A DNA stretch of 64,000 nt from Parabacteroides gordonii MS-1 = DSM 23371 (GTDB lineage Bacteria; Bacteroidota; Bacteroidia; Bacteroidales; Tannerellaceae), in contig NZ_KQ033919.1 of the NCBI RefSeq assembly GCF_000969825.1, forward strand, positions 3,048,739 to 3,112,738, given 5' to 3'. A program made the position numbers and the translations under genes. Of the stretch, positions 41,565-51,614 are shown in pieces; the stretch's first letter is position 1; each line of letters opens with the position of its first letter. The notes below the pieces were generated by a model. That model worked only from the letters and a program-made list of their open reading frames with translations, had not been told where the DNA came from and ran no database searches.

Positions 41565-42320
41565 CTATTGAGCCTTTACGATTCCGCTCAGCGGGTCGAA
41601 CCGCATGGCTTGGTTGCTGAACAGCCGTTCGATATAACCGCTCCGGCGCATCTCCTCTGTTGGCATACAATGAAGTCCGGGGGTGTCTATGAGGGCTATT
41701 CTGTCGCTCAGGGAGAGGGCTATGTCGAGTTCGTGGGTGGAAAACAGGATGCACTTTCCTTCGTTATGGGCCAGCCGGGCGAGCAGCGAACAGAGTTCGT
41801 AACGGTTGGGCATGTCGAGGAACGAGGTAGGCTCGTCCAGCAGGATGATGGGTGTGGACTGTGCCAATGCGCGGGCAATCATGATGCGCTGGCACTCGCC
41901 GTCCGACATCCTGTCCATCGTGCGTTCCGCATAGTCCTCCATGCCTACCGAGGCGAGCGACCGCATAACGATCTCCGTGTCGGCCTTCTGCATCCTTCCT
42001 ATCCAATTGGTATAGGGTGCGCGGCCGATAGCCACGACGTCCTCGCATTTGAGGTTGGCGATGCGAGTGCGCTCGGTCGTGACGAATGCCAGTGTTCTTG
42101 CCCTCTCTGCAACCCGCATATCGGCGCCGTTATGCCCGTCGAGCAGGATTCGACCGGCATAACGGCGGTTCAGTCCGGCGATGGCGCGGAGCAGCGTCGA
42201 TTTGCCCGTGCCGTTGCGCCCGATAAGGGCTGTCAGTTTGCCTTTTTCTATGGTGGTTTCCACCTCGCAGAGCAAAGTTCGCTCGCCGTAGCCTATGGAA
42301 AAATCGTGTAACTCTATCAT
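41565..42320 (-). CDS. btuD: Cobalamin ABC transporter ATP-binding protein
   Basis: 251 residues from ATG 42320, which overlaps the btuC stop as ATGA; a longer upstream frame would run through btuC. Walker A IGRNGTGKSTLLRAIAGL, Q-loop region FVTTERTRIANLKCEDVVAI, signature MSDGECQRIMIARAL, Walker B IILLDEPTSFLDMP, H-loop FSTHELDIAL. FecE/BtuD family. With BtuC it imports corrinoid across the inner membrane. The B12 substrate is assigned from the riboswitch and BtuB/BtuG in the same operon; by sequence alone iron-siderophore import would be possible. Confidence 0.88.
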   Translation of the reverse strand: MIELHDFSIGYGERTLLCEVETTIEKGKLTALIGRNGTGKSTLLRAIAGLNRRYAGRILLDGHNGADMRVAERARTLAFVTTERTRIANLKCEDVVAIGRAPYTNWIGRMQKADTEIVMRSLASVGMEDYAERTMDRMSDGECQRIMIARALAQSTPIILLDEPTSFLDMPNRYELCSLLARLAHNEGKCILFSTHELDIALSLSDRIALIDTPGLHCMPTEEMRRSGYIERLFSNQAMRFDPLSGIVKAQ

Positions 42321-43297
42321 GCTGTAACGGATTTGTTGCGCAAGACCACCCACACCACAATGGGGATTCCCAGCAATGCGGTGATGGCGTTGATCGGCAG
42401 GGTGAACAGTTTGGAAACGAGGTCGCAAAGCAGCAGCACGGAAGCACCCGAAAGAACGGTTCCCGGCACGAGCACCCGATGGTCACTGTTGCGGAACAGC
42501 ATCCGCGTGACGTGGGGCATGGCCAGCCCGATGAAACCTATCGGACCGCAAAAGGCGGTCACAGTGCCGGCTAGCAACGTCGTGGAGAGGAACAGCAGTC
42601 CGCGTGAGCGACGGACGTTCAGCCCCATCGTCACGGCATACTCCTCGCCGAACAGCAGCAGGTTGAGCGGCTTGATCGTCACCACCGCCAACAACAGTCC
42701 GGTGACAATCGACGGGATAAGCACTGTAAGCTGGTTGAGGGTCACATCGCCGAGCGACCCCATCGTCCAGACGACGAACATTTTCAAGGATTCATCGTTG
42801 GCAACATACTGCAATATTTGGACGACCGCACCGATTCCCGACGAGAACATCATGCCGAGAATCAGAATTACCATGATATCCTTGATGCGGTGTCCGACGG
42901 CGGCGATGACAACCAACACGATTGCCGCTCCGAGCCATGCCGCCCCAGCGATGCCTATCGACGAGCCGACACCGGCAAGTACGACGAGTGCCACGCCGAG
43001 GCTCGCGCCCGAACTGATGCCGAGCACGTAAGGCCCGGCAAGGGGATTGCGGAAGAGGGTCTGCATCTGAAGACCGCTGACCGACAGGGCGGCTCCGGCC
43101 AGCAACGCGACCACCGCCTTAATCAGTCGGATATTCAGTATGATTTTCGCCGTCGCTCGCGGACAATCGCCACCCGTCAGGGCCGCCCAAACATCGCCGA
43201 GCGGCACGGCGACAGCCCCCACCGCCAAATCCAGCAGAAACAGGAAGAGGGTGAGGGCAACCAGTGCGGTAAATAATAGGACGGAACGGGAGCGCAT
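42317..43297 (-). CDS. btuC: Cobalamin ABC transporter permease
   Basis: 326 residues with about ten TM helices. FecCD/BtuC signatures include VVALLAGAALSVSGLQMQTL, FRNPLAGPYVLGISSGASLG, TAFCGPIGFIGLAMPHVTRM and the coupling region NSDHRVLVPGTVLSGASVLL. It begins directly after the btuF stop and overlaps btuD by four bases. Confidence 0.92.
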   Translation of the reverse strand: MRSRSVLLFTALVALTLFLFLLDLAVGAVAVPLGDVWAALTGGDCPRATAKIILNIRLIKAVVALLAGAALSVSGLQMQTLFRNPLAGPYVLGISSGASLGVALVVLAGVGSSIGIAGAAWLGAAIVLVVIAAVGHRIKDIMVILILGMMFSSGIGAVVQILQYVANDESLKMFVVWTMGSLGDVTLNQLTVLIPSIVTGLLLAVVTIKPLNLLLFGEEYAVTMGLNVRRSRGLLFLSTTLLAGTVTAFCGPIGFIGLAMPHVTRMLFRNSDHRVLVPGTVLSGASVLLLCDLVSKLFTLPINAITALLGIPIVVWVVLRNKSVTA

Positions 43298-44437
43298 TTA
43301 TTTCAATTGCTTGTAATAGACGAAATCTTCTGCGACCAGTTCGGGGTGGAATATCTTTACGAGGTCTCGTAGCACGAGGTCGGGATTCACCACGGCCGAC
43401 TCGTAGTAGTCGTTGCCGCCGGCGGCATTCGTGCGGGCGTTGTTGTTATAGACGTATCCGTTGCGGAAGCACCGGGTGTCGGTGAACTTCGGGCAGGCGG
43501 CTCGCAGTTCGTCGAGCGTGTTCGCCATACCCACATGCAGCCACATATCGACTTGCGAGGCCAGCAGATACGCCTCTTCGAGGTCGATGGGCGCAGAAGC
43601 GTTTCCCGTGTTCTTCTTGTAGATGTAATCGCCTCCGGCATCTTTGATCAACCGGGCGACATAGCTTTCGGTCGAGGGCATGAACCAATTGTCGCCGTAA
43701 GGCGTGTTGAGCATCACTGAAGGGGCATCGATGGCTGCATCGGTTACTCGCTTTTTCAAAGCGTTATAGCGAACCGGGATATCGGCAAACACTTTCTCTC
43801 CCTCTGTCCGTTTCCCTGTAACCTCCGCTAATGCCACCAGCCATTCGGCCTTGCCCAACGGAGACTCTTCCAGGTAATCGCCAACATACATGAACGGGAT
43901 GTTCAGTTCTTTCAGTTTTCCCTCCATCGAGCTCGCGCCGTTCACGCCGTAAAGCAGCACGAGGTCGGGGTCGAGCGAGAGCAGCAGTTCGTAATTGATG
44001 TTCCCTTCGTAGCCCACGTCGCCGACGCTGTCACGACGAGCCTGAATATCGGGATTGGAAATGTAGTCGATACCCGATACGCCAACGACGCAACGGTCTT
44101 CGTCAATAGCATCGAGCATGGCGATATGGGTAGAGGACATGCAGATGATGTGCTCGGCATCTTTTCCGAGCACCTGACCTGTGAAATCTTCGGGTACGCT
44201 TTCTCCGTCACGGGCGATGAACAGGTATGTGGTAATGCTGTCAGCTCCCTGCCAAGGGTTCGTGACGGTAACCAATACGCTCTTTTTACCGTCTGCACCT
44301 TTTATGTCAAACTCCGAAGCGTATTCGGGTGTATAGACCGCTCGGTTGAAATCGGCAAGTTTGGAACTCTTATCATGGCAGCCTGTGAATGTCAGTACAA
44401 GCAGCAATATCAGGCTCAGATTTTTCAATGCTTTCAT
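43298..44437 (-). CDS. btuF: Cobalamin-binding ABC transporter substrate lipoprotein
   Basis: 379 residues with lipoprotein signal MKALKNLSLILLLVLTFTGC (Cys20). The periplasmic-binding fold of the BtuF/FepB type shows HIICMSSTHIAMLDAIDEDR, VVGVSGIDYISNPDIQARRD, SLDPDLVLLYGVNG and MWLHVGMANTLDELRA. It delivers the corrinoid from BtuB to BtuCD. Start four bases after the btuB stop; the stop abuts btuC. Confidence 0.9.
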   Translation of the reverse strand: MKALKNLSLILLLVLTFTGCHDKSSKLADFNRAVYTPEYASEFDIKGADGKKSVLVTVTNPWQGADSITTYLFIARDGESVPEDFTGQVLGKDAEHIICMSSTHIAMLDAIDEDRCVVGVSGIDYISNPDIQARRDSVGDVGYEGNINYELLLSLDPDLVLLYGVNGASSMEGKLKELNIPFMYVGDYLEESPLGKAEWLVALAEVTGKRTEGEKVFADIPVRYNALKKRVTDAAIDAPSVMLNTPYGDNWFMPSTESYVARLIKDAGGDYIYKKNTGNASAPIDLEEAYLLASQVDMWLHVGMANTLDELRAACPKFTDTRCFRNGYVYNNNARTNAAGGNDYYESAVVNPDLVLRDLVKIFHPELVAEDFVYYKQLK

Positions 44438-44441
44438 ATCG

Positions 44442-46532
44442 TTACAAATTTGTGTTTACGGACTTTTTCTTGTTTTTCCCGAACTTCGGGGTGATACCGA
44501 TGAACAGCTCGAAGTTGATGCCGGGCATGGGGCGCGAGAGTACCGAGAGGTAATCTTCATTGAAAAGGTTGTTGACAGCGAATTTCAATTGCACGTCCAC
44601 CGGTTTGAAAAAGAGGTTTTTCTCCAAGGAGACGTTGCTCATGAAATATTCGGGCAGGTGTCCTGTCAATGTGTAGTCGTTGCTCGACATGGTGAAACGC
44701 TCCGAGTAGAACGTCCACTTGTAAAGGAACGCCCACGACCGCCACGACAACCGTCCTGTCAGCGAGGCGGAATGCTCCGGCACGTAGGGTAACTGTTTGC
44801 CCACCGACTGGTCAGCAGGTGACATTTTCTCGCCCTCGTTGATAGAGGGTGTCCACGAATAGGAACCGTTCAGGTCAATGAGCCAATCCTTTGCCGGCTG
44901 CACGGCCAGGTTCGCCTTGACCTCGATGCCGTAGGCGTGTACCTTCTTCACGTTGCGGGGCGAAAAGAATCCTTTGGTGGTGGGCAGCCAGATAATCCAG
45001 TCGTCGATGTAGGAATCGAACCAGTTCACGCCGCCGTTCAACTTATAGACATTTTCTTTGCCGACCTCGAAACTTACACCTGCATCGTAGCTGAAACCAT
45101 GCTCGTTTCTCAGATTGGGATTGCCACCGGGCAGGAAATAGAGGTCATTCAGCGTCGGGAAACGGTAATTGCGTGAAACAGAAGCTTTGAGCATCACATT
45201 CCCTTTCGGAGAAATGATGCCGTCAATAAAAAAAGCCGGTATAAGCGGAGCCCACTCGAAACCGTACATTTCTTCTCGCAACACAACCGACATGCCAAGC
45301 CGGTCTATCGGTTGCCACTTGGCAGATACGGAGCCTGAAAGTTCCACGCGTCCTTTGTCATAGCCCACGATGGCTTTGCCTCCGTCCTGCAAGATGATAT
45401 TCTTGTCCTCACTGCGTACCAAATGCTGGTGAGCCGATACGTTAGCGGTGAAAAACCAACGTTTTGTCGGACTGTATTCACCTTCAGCTTGCCCGTAGAA
45501 CGTATTTACCTTGCTGCGGGAACGGGTCATCGACGCCCAGTTATCAGGTGCGACCTCACGCTTGTAGTCGTAGGCCATCCATGTGTGTATGTAACCGCCT
45601 TTCACGCCGAGTTTCCAGTTGCTTTTGATATGATCCCACGAAAGGACACTGCGGAAAGTCTGTTCCCGCTGGCGGTTCTCGAAGTCGGTTGCATCTCCGT
45701 AGTCGGTCGTCAACATCGGAAGTTCCCGGTTGGAATTGATATACCATGCGTTCAGGCCTAATTTGTCGCCTTTGCGGGTGTTGTAATAGACCTCTTGAAG
45801 CAGGTGCAGGTCCTTGAACGCCCCGGAGCGGTTGCGCTCTTTAGGATGATACTGCCCGATGATGTTCTTGTCCTCGTCGTAGATGTTTATCTTCTTGTCG
45901 TGGTTGGTGTACTTGTAATCGTTAGGCGAGGAAGAATAGACCGCACGAGTGGAGACGTGCCACCTCTCGCTGCCATAGGTGAAGCGGGCGAACTCGTCGA
46001 ATGTCCGGAACGATCCGATGCCCTGCACGTATTGGGCGTTGAACCCTTCGGCAACGGTGGGGGTGGTACCAAGCTTAACCAGACCGCCCAGTCCGCCGCC
46101 CGTTTCGTTCACCGATGAAGTACCGTGCAGCAGCGATGCGTTGTCTATGAAGTAGGACGGAATGGTGGAGAAGTCCGTCATGCCGAGCATGGGGTTGTTG
46201 ATGCGCATGCCGTTCCATGTCACCTGCGTGTGTGAAGGCGACGTTCCTCGGAATGCGACGGTCGAGAGCGTGGCGCGTCCGTAGCTCTTGACGAATACGG
46301 ACGAGTTGAACGTCAAGATGTCGGCCATCGAGAGGGCGATGTTCTCTTTCAGTGCGAGCGAATCGAACTTCGTCTTCTGCACGCCGATTTCTTTCATCGG
46401 CCGATGGCCGACGACCGTGACTTCCGGTATGGTAAGATGCCAGGTCGACCGCTTTTTGCTTTCCGTCTGCTGCGCAAAGAGTGCCGTGGGGAGACATGCC
46501 GCCAAAGCGAATAACAGATATAGTCTTTTCAT
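44442..46532 (-). CDS. btuB: TonB-dependent vitamin B12 outer-membrane receptor
   Basis: 696 residues from ATG 46532, chosen because AAAGGAGGCA, an unusually good Shine-Dalgarno for this phylum, lies just before it and a signal peptide (MKRLYLLFALAACLPTALFA) starts there. The plug domain (VTVVGHRPMKEIGVQKTKFD, NIALSMADILTFNSSVFVKS) is followed by a 22-strand barrel with repeated aromatic strand ends. The protein takes up cobalamin with TonB energy. It follows BtuG by 13 bases; BtuB and BtuG form a stable lid-and-barrel complex in Bacteroides. Confidence 0.92.
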   Translation of the reverse strand: MKRLYLLFALAACLPTALFAQQTESKKRSTWHLTIPEVTVVGHRPMKEIGVQKTKFDSLALKENIALSMADILTFNSSVFVKSYGRATLSTVAFRGTSPSHTQVTWNGMRINNPMLGMTDFSTIPSYFIDNASLLHGTSSVNETGGGLGGLVKLGTTPTVAEGFNAQYVQGIGSFRTFDEFARFTYGSERWHVSTRAVYSSSPNDYKYTNHDKKINIYDEDKNIIGQYHPKERNRSGAFKDLHLLQEVYYNTRKGDKLGLNAWYINSNRELPMLTTDYGDATDFENRQREQTFRSVLSWDHIKSNWKLGVKGGYIHTWMAYDYKREVAPDNWASMTRSRSKVNTFYGQAEGEYSPTKRWFFTANVSAHQHLVRSEDKNIILQDGGKAIVGYDKGRVELSGSVSAKWQPIDRLGMSVVLREEMYGFEWAPLIPAFFIDGIISPKGNVMLKASVSRNYRFPTLNDLYFLPGGNPNLRNEHGFSYDAGVSFEVGKENVYKLNGGVNWFDSYIDDWIIWLPTTKGFFSPRNVKKVHAYGIEVKANLAVQPAKDWLIDLNGSYSWTPSINEGEKMSPADQSVGKQLPYVPEHSASLTGRLSWRSWAFLYKWTFYSERFTMSSNDYTLTGHLPEYFMSNVSLEKNLFFKPVDVQLKFAVNNLFNEDYLSVLSRPMPGINFELFIGITPKFGKNKKKSVNTNL

Positions 46533-46545
46533 ATTGCCTCCTTTC

Positions 46546-47625
46546 TTATTTCCAACAGAATGCACCGGGAATAATCCCGACATAAAATTCATCTATCAAT
46601 TTCCCTTCGGGCGAGTAGCGGTAAATCATGCCCTGCTGCTGGTAGTCGATGGCATCGGCGATGTATACTTCCCCGTTGGCGGGGTTTACCGTCAGTCCGT
46701 AATAAATCGTGCCGCTGTATTCGAGGAACGGACGCACCGGCACATGGCTAGCTGTCACGTCCATACTCCAAATGGCCTTGTTGATCCAGTAGAGTTTGTC
46801 CCTGTCACCGTTGAGCTGCACCTCCGAGGGCCAGTCGCCCAACTTGAACTTGAACTGCTTCTCCACCGTGAATGTCCCGGCGTCGATGCGGTAGAGCGAC
46901 GGGGCTTCGTAACCGTAGGGGCTGCCCTCATAACCGCCGTCAGTCACCGTCCACATCTTGTTGTACTTGTCCATGACCAGCGATGTCGGTTGTATGCCGA
47001 CCTTCAGTTCATCGACCACTTGGTCGGTTTCGGTGTCGATTTTGATGATGCGGTTTTGGTAGCTCCAGCAGTTGCAATAGACGTATTTGCCGTATTGCAC
47101 CATCTGTTCGGTGGAGCCACTCTCCATCGTCATGTCCGGCACTTGAATGTAGCCGGTAATTTCATATTTCTTCGGGTTGATGATGAAGATGCGGTTGTCC
47201 CACAGTTGGGTGACGTAGGCTTTTTCGTCGCTCAGGAAATGGATGTAGCGCGGGGAGGTCAGATTCTCGATGCGTCCTACCTCCTTGAAGGTGTTCAGGT
47301 CGATGGCGAAAATCACATGGGAGTTGTTCACCACGACCCAGCCCTTGTTGTCGTAGATGGTCATCGACTGCGCCACGTCGCCGAGCTTCATGCCGTTGGC
47401 TCGGAAGAAGACCTCGTTTTGCACTTGTTTGGTTGCCGGGTCGTAATAGGACAAGGTAGCATTGCCGTACTGGAAGTTGCCCTCGTTGGTGATGAACAGT
47501 CCGGCTCCCGTGGCATTGAAGTCTTCTACGGCATCGCCGTAGTCCCACTCCATGCAGGATGTCAAGGATAGTGTCACTCCGACAACTACGCTCCATAGCA
47601 GATATTTCAATTGGTGATAGGTCAT
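46546..47625 (-). CDS. btuG: BtuG-like surface B12-binding beta-propeller lipoprotein
   Basis: 359 residues. Signal with lipobox SLTSC (Cys24). A YncE-like seven-bladed propeller with blades such as NVVFAIDLNTFKEVGRI-type strands (HVIFAIDLNTFKEVGRIENL), IFIINPKKYEITGYIQVPDM, RIIKIDTETDQVVDELKVG and EVYIADAIDYQQQGMIYRYS. BtuG proteins capture B12 at the cell surface with very high affinity and hand it to BtuB. An 85-base gap with a strong hairpin (47644-47686) separates it from the upstream lipoprotein gene. Confidence 0.9.
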   Translation of the reverse strand: MTYHQLKYLLWSVVVGVTLSLTSCMEWDYGDAVEDFNATGAGLFITNEGNFQYGNATLSYYDPATKQVQNEVFFRANGMKLGDVAQSMTIYDNKGWVVVNNSHVIFAIDLNTFKEVGRIENLTSPRYIHFLSDEKAYVTQLWDNRIFIINPKKYEITGYIQVPDMTMESGSTEQMVQYGKYVYCNCWSYQNRIIKIDTETDQVVDELKVGIQPTSLVMDKYNKMWTVTDGGYEGSPYGYEAPSLYRIDAGTFTVEKQFKFKLGDWPSEVQLNGDRDKLYWINKAIWSMDVTASHVPVRPFLEYSGTIYYGLTVNPANGEVYIADAIDYQQQGMIYRYSPEGKLIDEFYVGIIPGAFCWK

Positions 47626-47643
47626 ACCGTTATTTTTATAGTT

Positions 47644-47686
47644 AATCCCCGGTAGTCTTACCTTACGGTAAGCATACCGAGGATTG
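47644..47686 (-). promoter_or_regulatory. Intercistronic hairpin before btuG
   Basis: CTTACC/GGTAAG nested in AATCC-CGGT/ACCG-GGATT with few mismatches. No T run follows, so it is likely an mRNA processing or stability element separating upstream lipoproteins from btuGBFCD. Confidence 0.55.
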
Positions 47687-47710
47687 GCAGAAAATTTATT
47701 GTTTGGTTAT

Positions 47711-49759
47711 TTATTGCTTGTACTTCCCGTTTTTCATGTCTTGGTATGTGGGGTTATAAGCACATTCTCTGACAGACCATTGAGATTCTCCTGTTAGAAC
47801 ATTGTTTTCAAACAGGTATTTGAAAGAACTAAAATCGGTAACATCTCCTTGCCCGCTTATACTAATCCCTTTTACTGATTTGAGACCTGAAAAATCAATG
47901 GACAAAATACCATTAGAACCAAAATCAGAATACGGGCATGTTATTGAAAGATTTTCGGATATTGATTCTACGTTAGGATAAGATACCTGATCTGCCTCCA
48001 TATCAAATATAACAGTAGATGTTGTAATATCAAACTTCCCATTTATTGTTTTTAATTTGGGACATAGAATATTAGTACCATCAATCTCAAACTTAATTTG
48101 TGCATTTGCTCCATCCGTTCCAATGCTTTCCAGATTGGTAAACTCAATATCATTCTTAAGGTGGGAAGTCGTAACTGAACATGAACCGAGAATTTTTTTC
48201 AATGACGGAAAGGTAATATTATTTGCATTCTTATTATTTTCTAATGTTAAGGTTCCTCCAATTTCCAGCAAATTAGGAAATTCGATTTCCGCCTCCGTAT
48301 TAACACTTCCCGAATTCAATGCAATAGTCATATTTCCTGCCACACGAATAAATGGCATAACAAATTCTTTTACATAAAAATAATCTTTGCATTGGAAGTC
48401 TCCCTGTATATTTGAGATTCCCTCAAGAGTCAATTCTGTCAATCGACAATCTTTAGGAAGTAGAAAAAGGCTACCGTTAAATGTTTCCGATCCTACGATT
48501 TTATTTAGTTGCTTACATTGTAGGGTAAGTGTATTCCCGTTAAAATTTATCTGGGACAAATCCAGTTCTTCTATGAGCAGATTAGTTAAAGTCATATCAC
48601 CGAGTACATCTTTCAAAGAAGCTATATTGAGTTTATTGACTTTATTCGCATCCACACTGGTCTCTCCGCAGGAAATAAGACCGGGAAGTTCAACAATGGA
48701 AATCTCTTTGCAATTTTTTATAGCCAGTCCTCCAACCGAATGTAATTCGGTCATTGCAAGACTTCCGATGGAGGACATATCGGAGAATGAGGCAGTACCG
48801 GCCACACTTTCCAATGCCGGTAGATAAATTCCTTGCAGTTTGGGAAAATATTGGATTGTAAGTTCATTCCCGATCTGTTTTAGTGCTGAGAAAACAATGG
48901 CTTCGGTTGTCGCTGATTCTTTTTGTGCTACCGAACCTTTGACAATTAAGGAAGCTCCGACAGATTCAACGGCATTTGCATCCAAATCAAGCAAAGCATC
49001 GGAGGTTATATACATATCCTCACCAATGAACTCGACTTTGGGTATGGATATTTTTTCAATGACAGAACTGTTAACGACAAAATCGCCGGTCACTCCAAGC
49101 AAAGAGGGCAGATTAACCGTTTTGAGCGTTATGTTTTTACTGGTAGAAGTTGTCGATCCTAATTTGAAACTTCCGAGTTGTTCCAGATTATCCAACCCCG
49201 TCAAATCCGCTCCTTTGTAAGACGGATTGATAACAAGAGAGTTACTGATTTGTTTCAGGTTGGCAAGTCCGTCCAGATTGGTGATTTCTTCTCCGTCTGC
49301 CGTTCCGATGGTCAGGCTGCCTTCGATTTTGTTTATTCCTGTCTTTGCAAAATTATCAACCTCGGCTTGCGTGGCAAGTACTACGCTGCCGCTCTGTTCG
49401 ATGTCTGCATATTGATAAGTATAGGAATATACTTTGCTATCCTGCATTTTGGAGGTAACTACGAATTTCCATTCATTCTCCCAATCCTCAATGGTCGATG
49501 GATTCGGGTTAATAGAGACTCCCTCGCAAAGGGCATACTCTACGGTAGCCCCTTTCAGACTGGCATTATAAGGTATCTCAATTGTAATCTTGTCCCCGAC
49601 TATCATGGCTTGATAGGTAATGCCATCTACAGTTAGAGCAAACTCGGAGATGAAGTGATCCTTGCCGTCTATTCCGCTTACTTCAGGGTCGTCATCACTA
49701 CATGCAGCAAGGCAGAGCGTAGCGAAACAGAATAGGATGAAATGATATATTTTGTTCAT
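47711..49759 (-). CDS. Leucine-rich/receptor-L-like surface lipoprotein of the B12 operon
   Basis: 682 residues with lipobox FATLCLAAC (Cys20). Residues 25-125 form an Ig-like domain of the DUF5018 type (FALTVDGITYQAMIVGDKIT, YSYTYQY). The rest is a long solenoid of 20-25-residue beta repeats (LTGLDNLEQLGSFKLGS, LPSLLGVTGDFVVNSSVIEK, FPNLLEIGGTLTLENNKNAN) resembling receptor L domains. Probably surface exposed. A role in B12 capture is suggested only by position between the PKD lipoprotein and BtuG. More AT-rich than btuGBFCD. Confidence 0.7.
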   Translation of the reverse strand: MNKIYHFILFCFATLCLAACSDDDPEVSGIDGKDHFISEFALTVDGITYQAMIVGDKITIEIPYNASLKGATVEYALCEGVSINPNPSTIEDWENEWKFVVTSKMQDSKVYSYTYQYADIEQSGSVVLATQAEVDNFAKTGINKIEGSLTIGTADGEEITNLDGLANLKQISNSLVINPSYKGADLTGLDNLEQLGSFKLGSTTSTSKNITLKTVNLPSLLGVTGDFVVNSSVIEKISIPKVEFIGEDMYITSDALLDLDANAVESVGASLIVKGSVAQKESATTEAIVFSALKQIGNELTIQYFPKLQGIYLPALESVAGTASFSDMSSIGSLAMTELHSVGGLAIKNCKEISIVELPGLISCGETSVDANKVNKLNIASLKDVLGDMTLTNLLIEELDLSQINFNGNTLTLQCKQLNKIVGSETFNGSLFLLPKDCRLTELTLEGISNIQGDFQCKDYFYVKEFVMPFIRVAGNMTIALNSGSVNTEAEIEFPNLLEIGGTLTLENNKNANNITFPSLKKILGSCSVTTSHLKNDIEFTNLESIGTDGANAQIKFEIDGTNILCPKLKTINGKFDITTSTVIFDMEADQVSYPNVESISENLSITCPYSDFGSNGILSIDFSGLKSVKGISISGQGDVTDFSSFKYLFENNVLTGESQWSVRECAYNPTYQDMKNGKYKQ

Positions 49760-49767
49760 AATGAATT

Positions 49768-51543
49768 TTATTTGTCGTTATTGTTGTTTTCATCACAGAA
49801 CTTGAAAACTTCTGTGGAATTTTCCCCTAACCATCCAGCTTTTACATTGACACCGGTCTGCACCTTGATAAAGTCAATATGGGAAAGATTTGCAGACGTG
49901 CCGTCGATATTGACTGCATCGGAAATCTTAAAATAGTTTCCAAGTGCTCCCGCGTTAGGATTGTCTTTATTGGGCATATCATCACCGATATTATCGGCAT
50001 ATCCCCATCCAAACGGATTATTGGACCACATACCTGTCGACGGGCTTTGTTCGGTACGTGCTTTCAGGCATGTGCCGTATAGCGTATAGGAATCCTCTTC
50101 AATCCACAAAGGATAATAAAACTCTTGCGGGTGATAGTTGCCGAGACGGTCAATCGCCCCTTTATTTCCCTTGTTGTCTTGCCATTGGGTGTCCATGTTG
50201 GGACCGGGACGGAAATAAGTTACGGCATAGTCCTGAATGGTTTCGGGTTTTCCATATTCAGAACCCTTCAGTTCATACCATTCATCGTTGGGCAAGCCGT
50301 CTCCATTGACATCTTGCATTACCCATACAATGCCCGGTTCATTTGACGAATCAAAGGCATTTCCTTTGATGGAAAAATCATAACCGCCTTTGTTTTCGAT
50401 ACTATGGTCGAATCCTACTACAATATATCCTCCCCAACCTCCGAGAGAAACATATTGTTCATTATCAAGACGTTTTTGTGCGTAAGCACAGGCTGCTTCG
50501 TGCGTGCTTTCCCCATTGAAACCTGCTGTATTCGTTTCGTTTACAAATTGTCCCGGAGCCGGAACAAATTCATATACTTTATTGCTGTAAATGGAATTTC
50601 CGGCAGCAAAAGGTCTTTTTCCGGTCGCTTCACAACATTTCACCGGAATATTGACACTGACTTCATCGACACCGGAAACAGCAATATTACGAGTGAGGGC
50701 TGCTTTTGTTCTTTGATTGTCGTATTTCACAGTAAAGGTAAGCGTGTGTTCTCCGGTTTTAGCGGGTTTGAAACCGTAAACCAAGGAATTGGCTCCCTCA
50801 ATCGGTTGCCCGTCCAAACTCCATTGATAAGAAGGCTCGGCACTTATTGATACAAAGGGGCGGACAAACAAAGTACGTCCTAATTCTACGTATTTGGTAT
50901 TATCCTCGGTGAAATATAAAGATGACGGAACTACGATTTCAATCGGAAGTTTATCGACAACCTCAATAGAAACTGTCTTCTCTGATTGTCCGTCTTCATT
51001 TGTTACGGTTAAGATCAGTTCATAAGTTCCCAACTCATCTTGCTTGAATGTATAAGTATTTTCCGTTCCGACTTCGTTCCCGTTAAGAGTCCACAAATAA
51101 GTAGCTCCTTCTGCATTTTGAATGTCGGGAGTAAGGATATATTCACGTCCTGCGACGACTTTAAGCCCTATAGAGGGGGTTACCAATGAAATGACGGGCG
51201 GAGCCAATTCATTGACATCCACGCGGATTTCTTCTTCCGCGCTGGCGTCTCTTGTATCTACCCGCAAAGTAACATAATACGAGCCGCATTCGTTAAAAAT
51301 GTATTTCAATTGAGGCTCGTCGGAAATAATACGACCGTTGCATTTCCATGAATAAACGGCGTAATCGACATTCTGATAGGTCGGCTCAATAACGATCTCT
51401 TTCCCTATCTTTACAACATAGATTCCGTCCTCGCTATCCAACTCAATGACAGGAGGCACGACCACGTCCTGCGATATTTCTTCGTCTTTGTTACAAGCAA
51501 ATAGAAATATCGTCAAGGAGAATAAAAGCAAATACTTCTTCAT
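49768..51543 (-). CDS. PKD-domain surface lipoprotein of the B12 operon
   Basis: 591 residues from ATG 51543, which gives the signal MKKYLLLFSLTIFLFAC (Cys17); an upstream frame would extend into the terminator-like hairpin. Three PKD/Ig-like repeats at residues 30-270 (YSWKCNGRIISDEPQLKYIF, YLWTLNGNEVGTENTYTFKQ, YQWSLDGQPIEGANSLVYGF) precede a C-terminal domain of about 290 residues (VSLGGWGGYIVVGFDHSIEN, GIVWVMQDVNGDGLPNDEWY). Relatives occur in Bacteroides B12 loci, where accessory lipoproteins such as BtuH bind cobalamin; equivalence here is inferred. Confidence 0.72.
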   Translation of the reverse strand: MKKYLLLFSLTIFLFACNKDEEISQDVVVPPVIELDSEDGIYVVKIGKEIVIEPTYQNVDYAVYSWKCNGRIISDEPQLKYIFNECGSYYVTLRVDTRDASAEEEIRVDVNELAPPVISLVTPSIGLKVVAGREYILTPDIQNAEGATYLWTLNGNEVGTENTYTFKQDELGTYELILTVTNEDGQSEKTVSIEVVDKLPIEIVVPSSLYFTEDNTKYVELGRTLFVRPFVSISAEPSYQWSLDGQPIEGANSLVYGFKPAKTGEHTLTFTVKYDNQRTKAALTRNIAVSGVDEVSVNIPVKCCEATGKRPFAAGNSIYSNKVYEFVPAPGQFVNETNTAGFNGESTHEAACAYAQKRLDNEQYVSLGGWGGYIVVGFDHSIENKGGYDFSIKGNAFDSSNEPGIVWVMQDVNGDGLPNDEWYELKGSEYGKPETIQDYAVTYFRPGPNMDTQWQDNKGNKGAIDRLGNYHPQEFYYPLWIEEDSYTLYGTCLKARTEQSPSTGMWSNNPFGWGYADNIGDDMPNKDNPNAGALGNYFKISDAVNIDGTSANLSHIDFIKVQTGVNVKAGWLGENSTEVFKFCDENNNNDK

Positions 51544-51614
51544 TATATTTATAATTTTAACGCTGAAATTCCCTTGAAGAAAGTATTTGATTTCAATCTC
51601 CATTGGGATATAAT

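Noticed and set aside
46288..47571. 427-codon plus-strand frame opposite btuG/btuB
   Set aside because: Shadow of BtuG; no recognisable protein and no promoter box.
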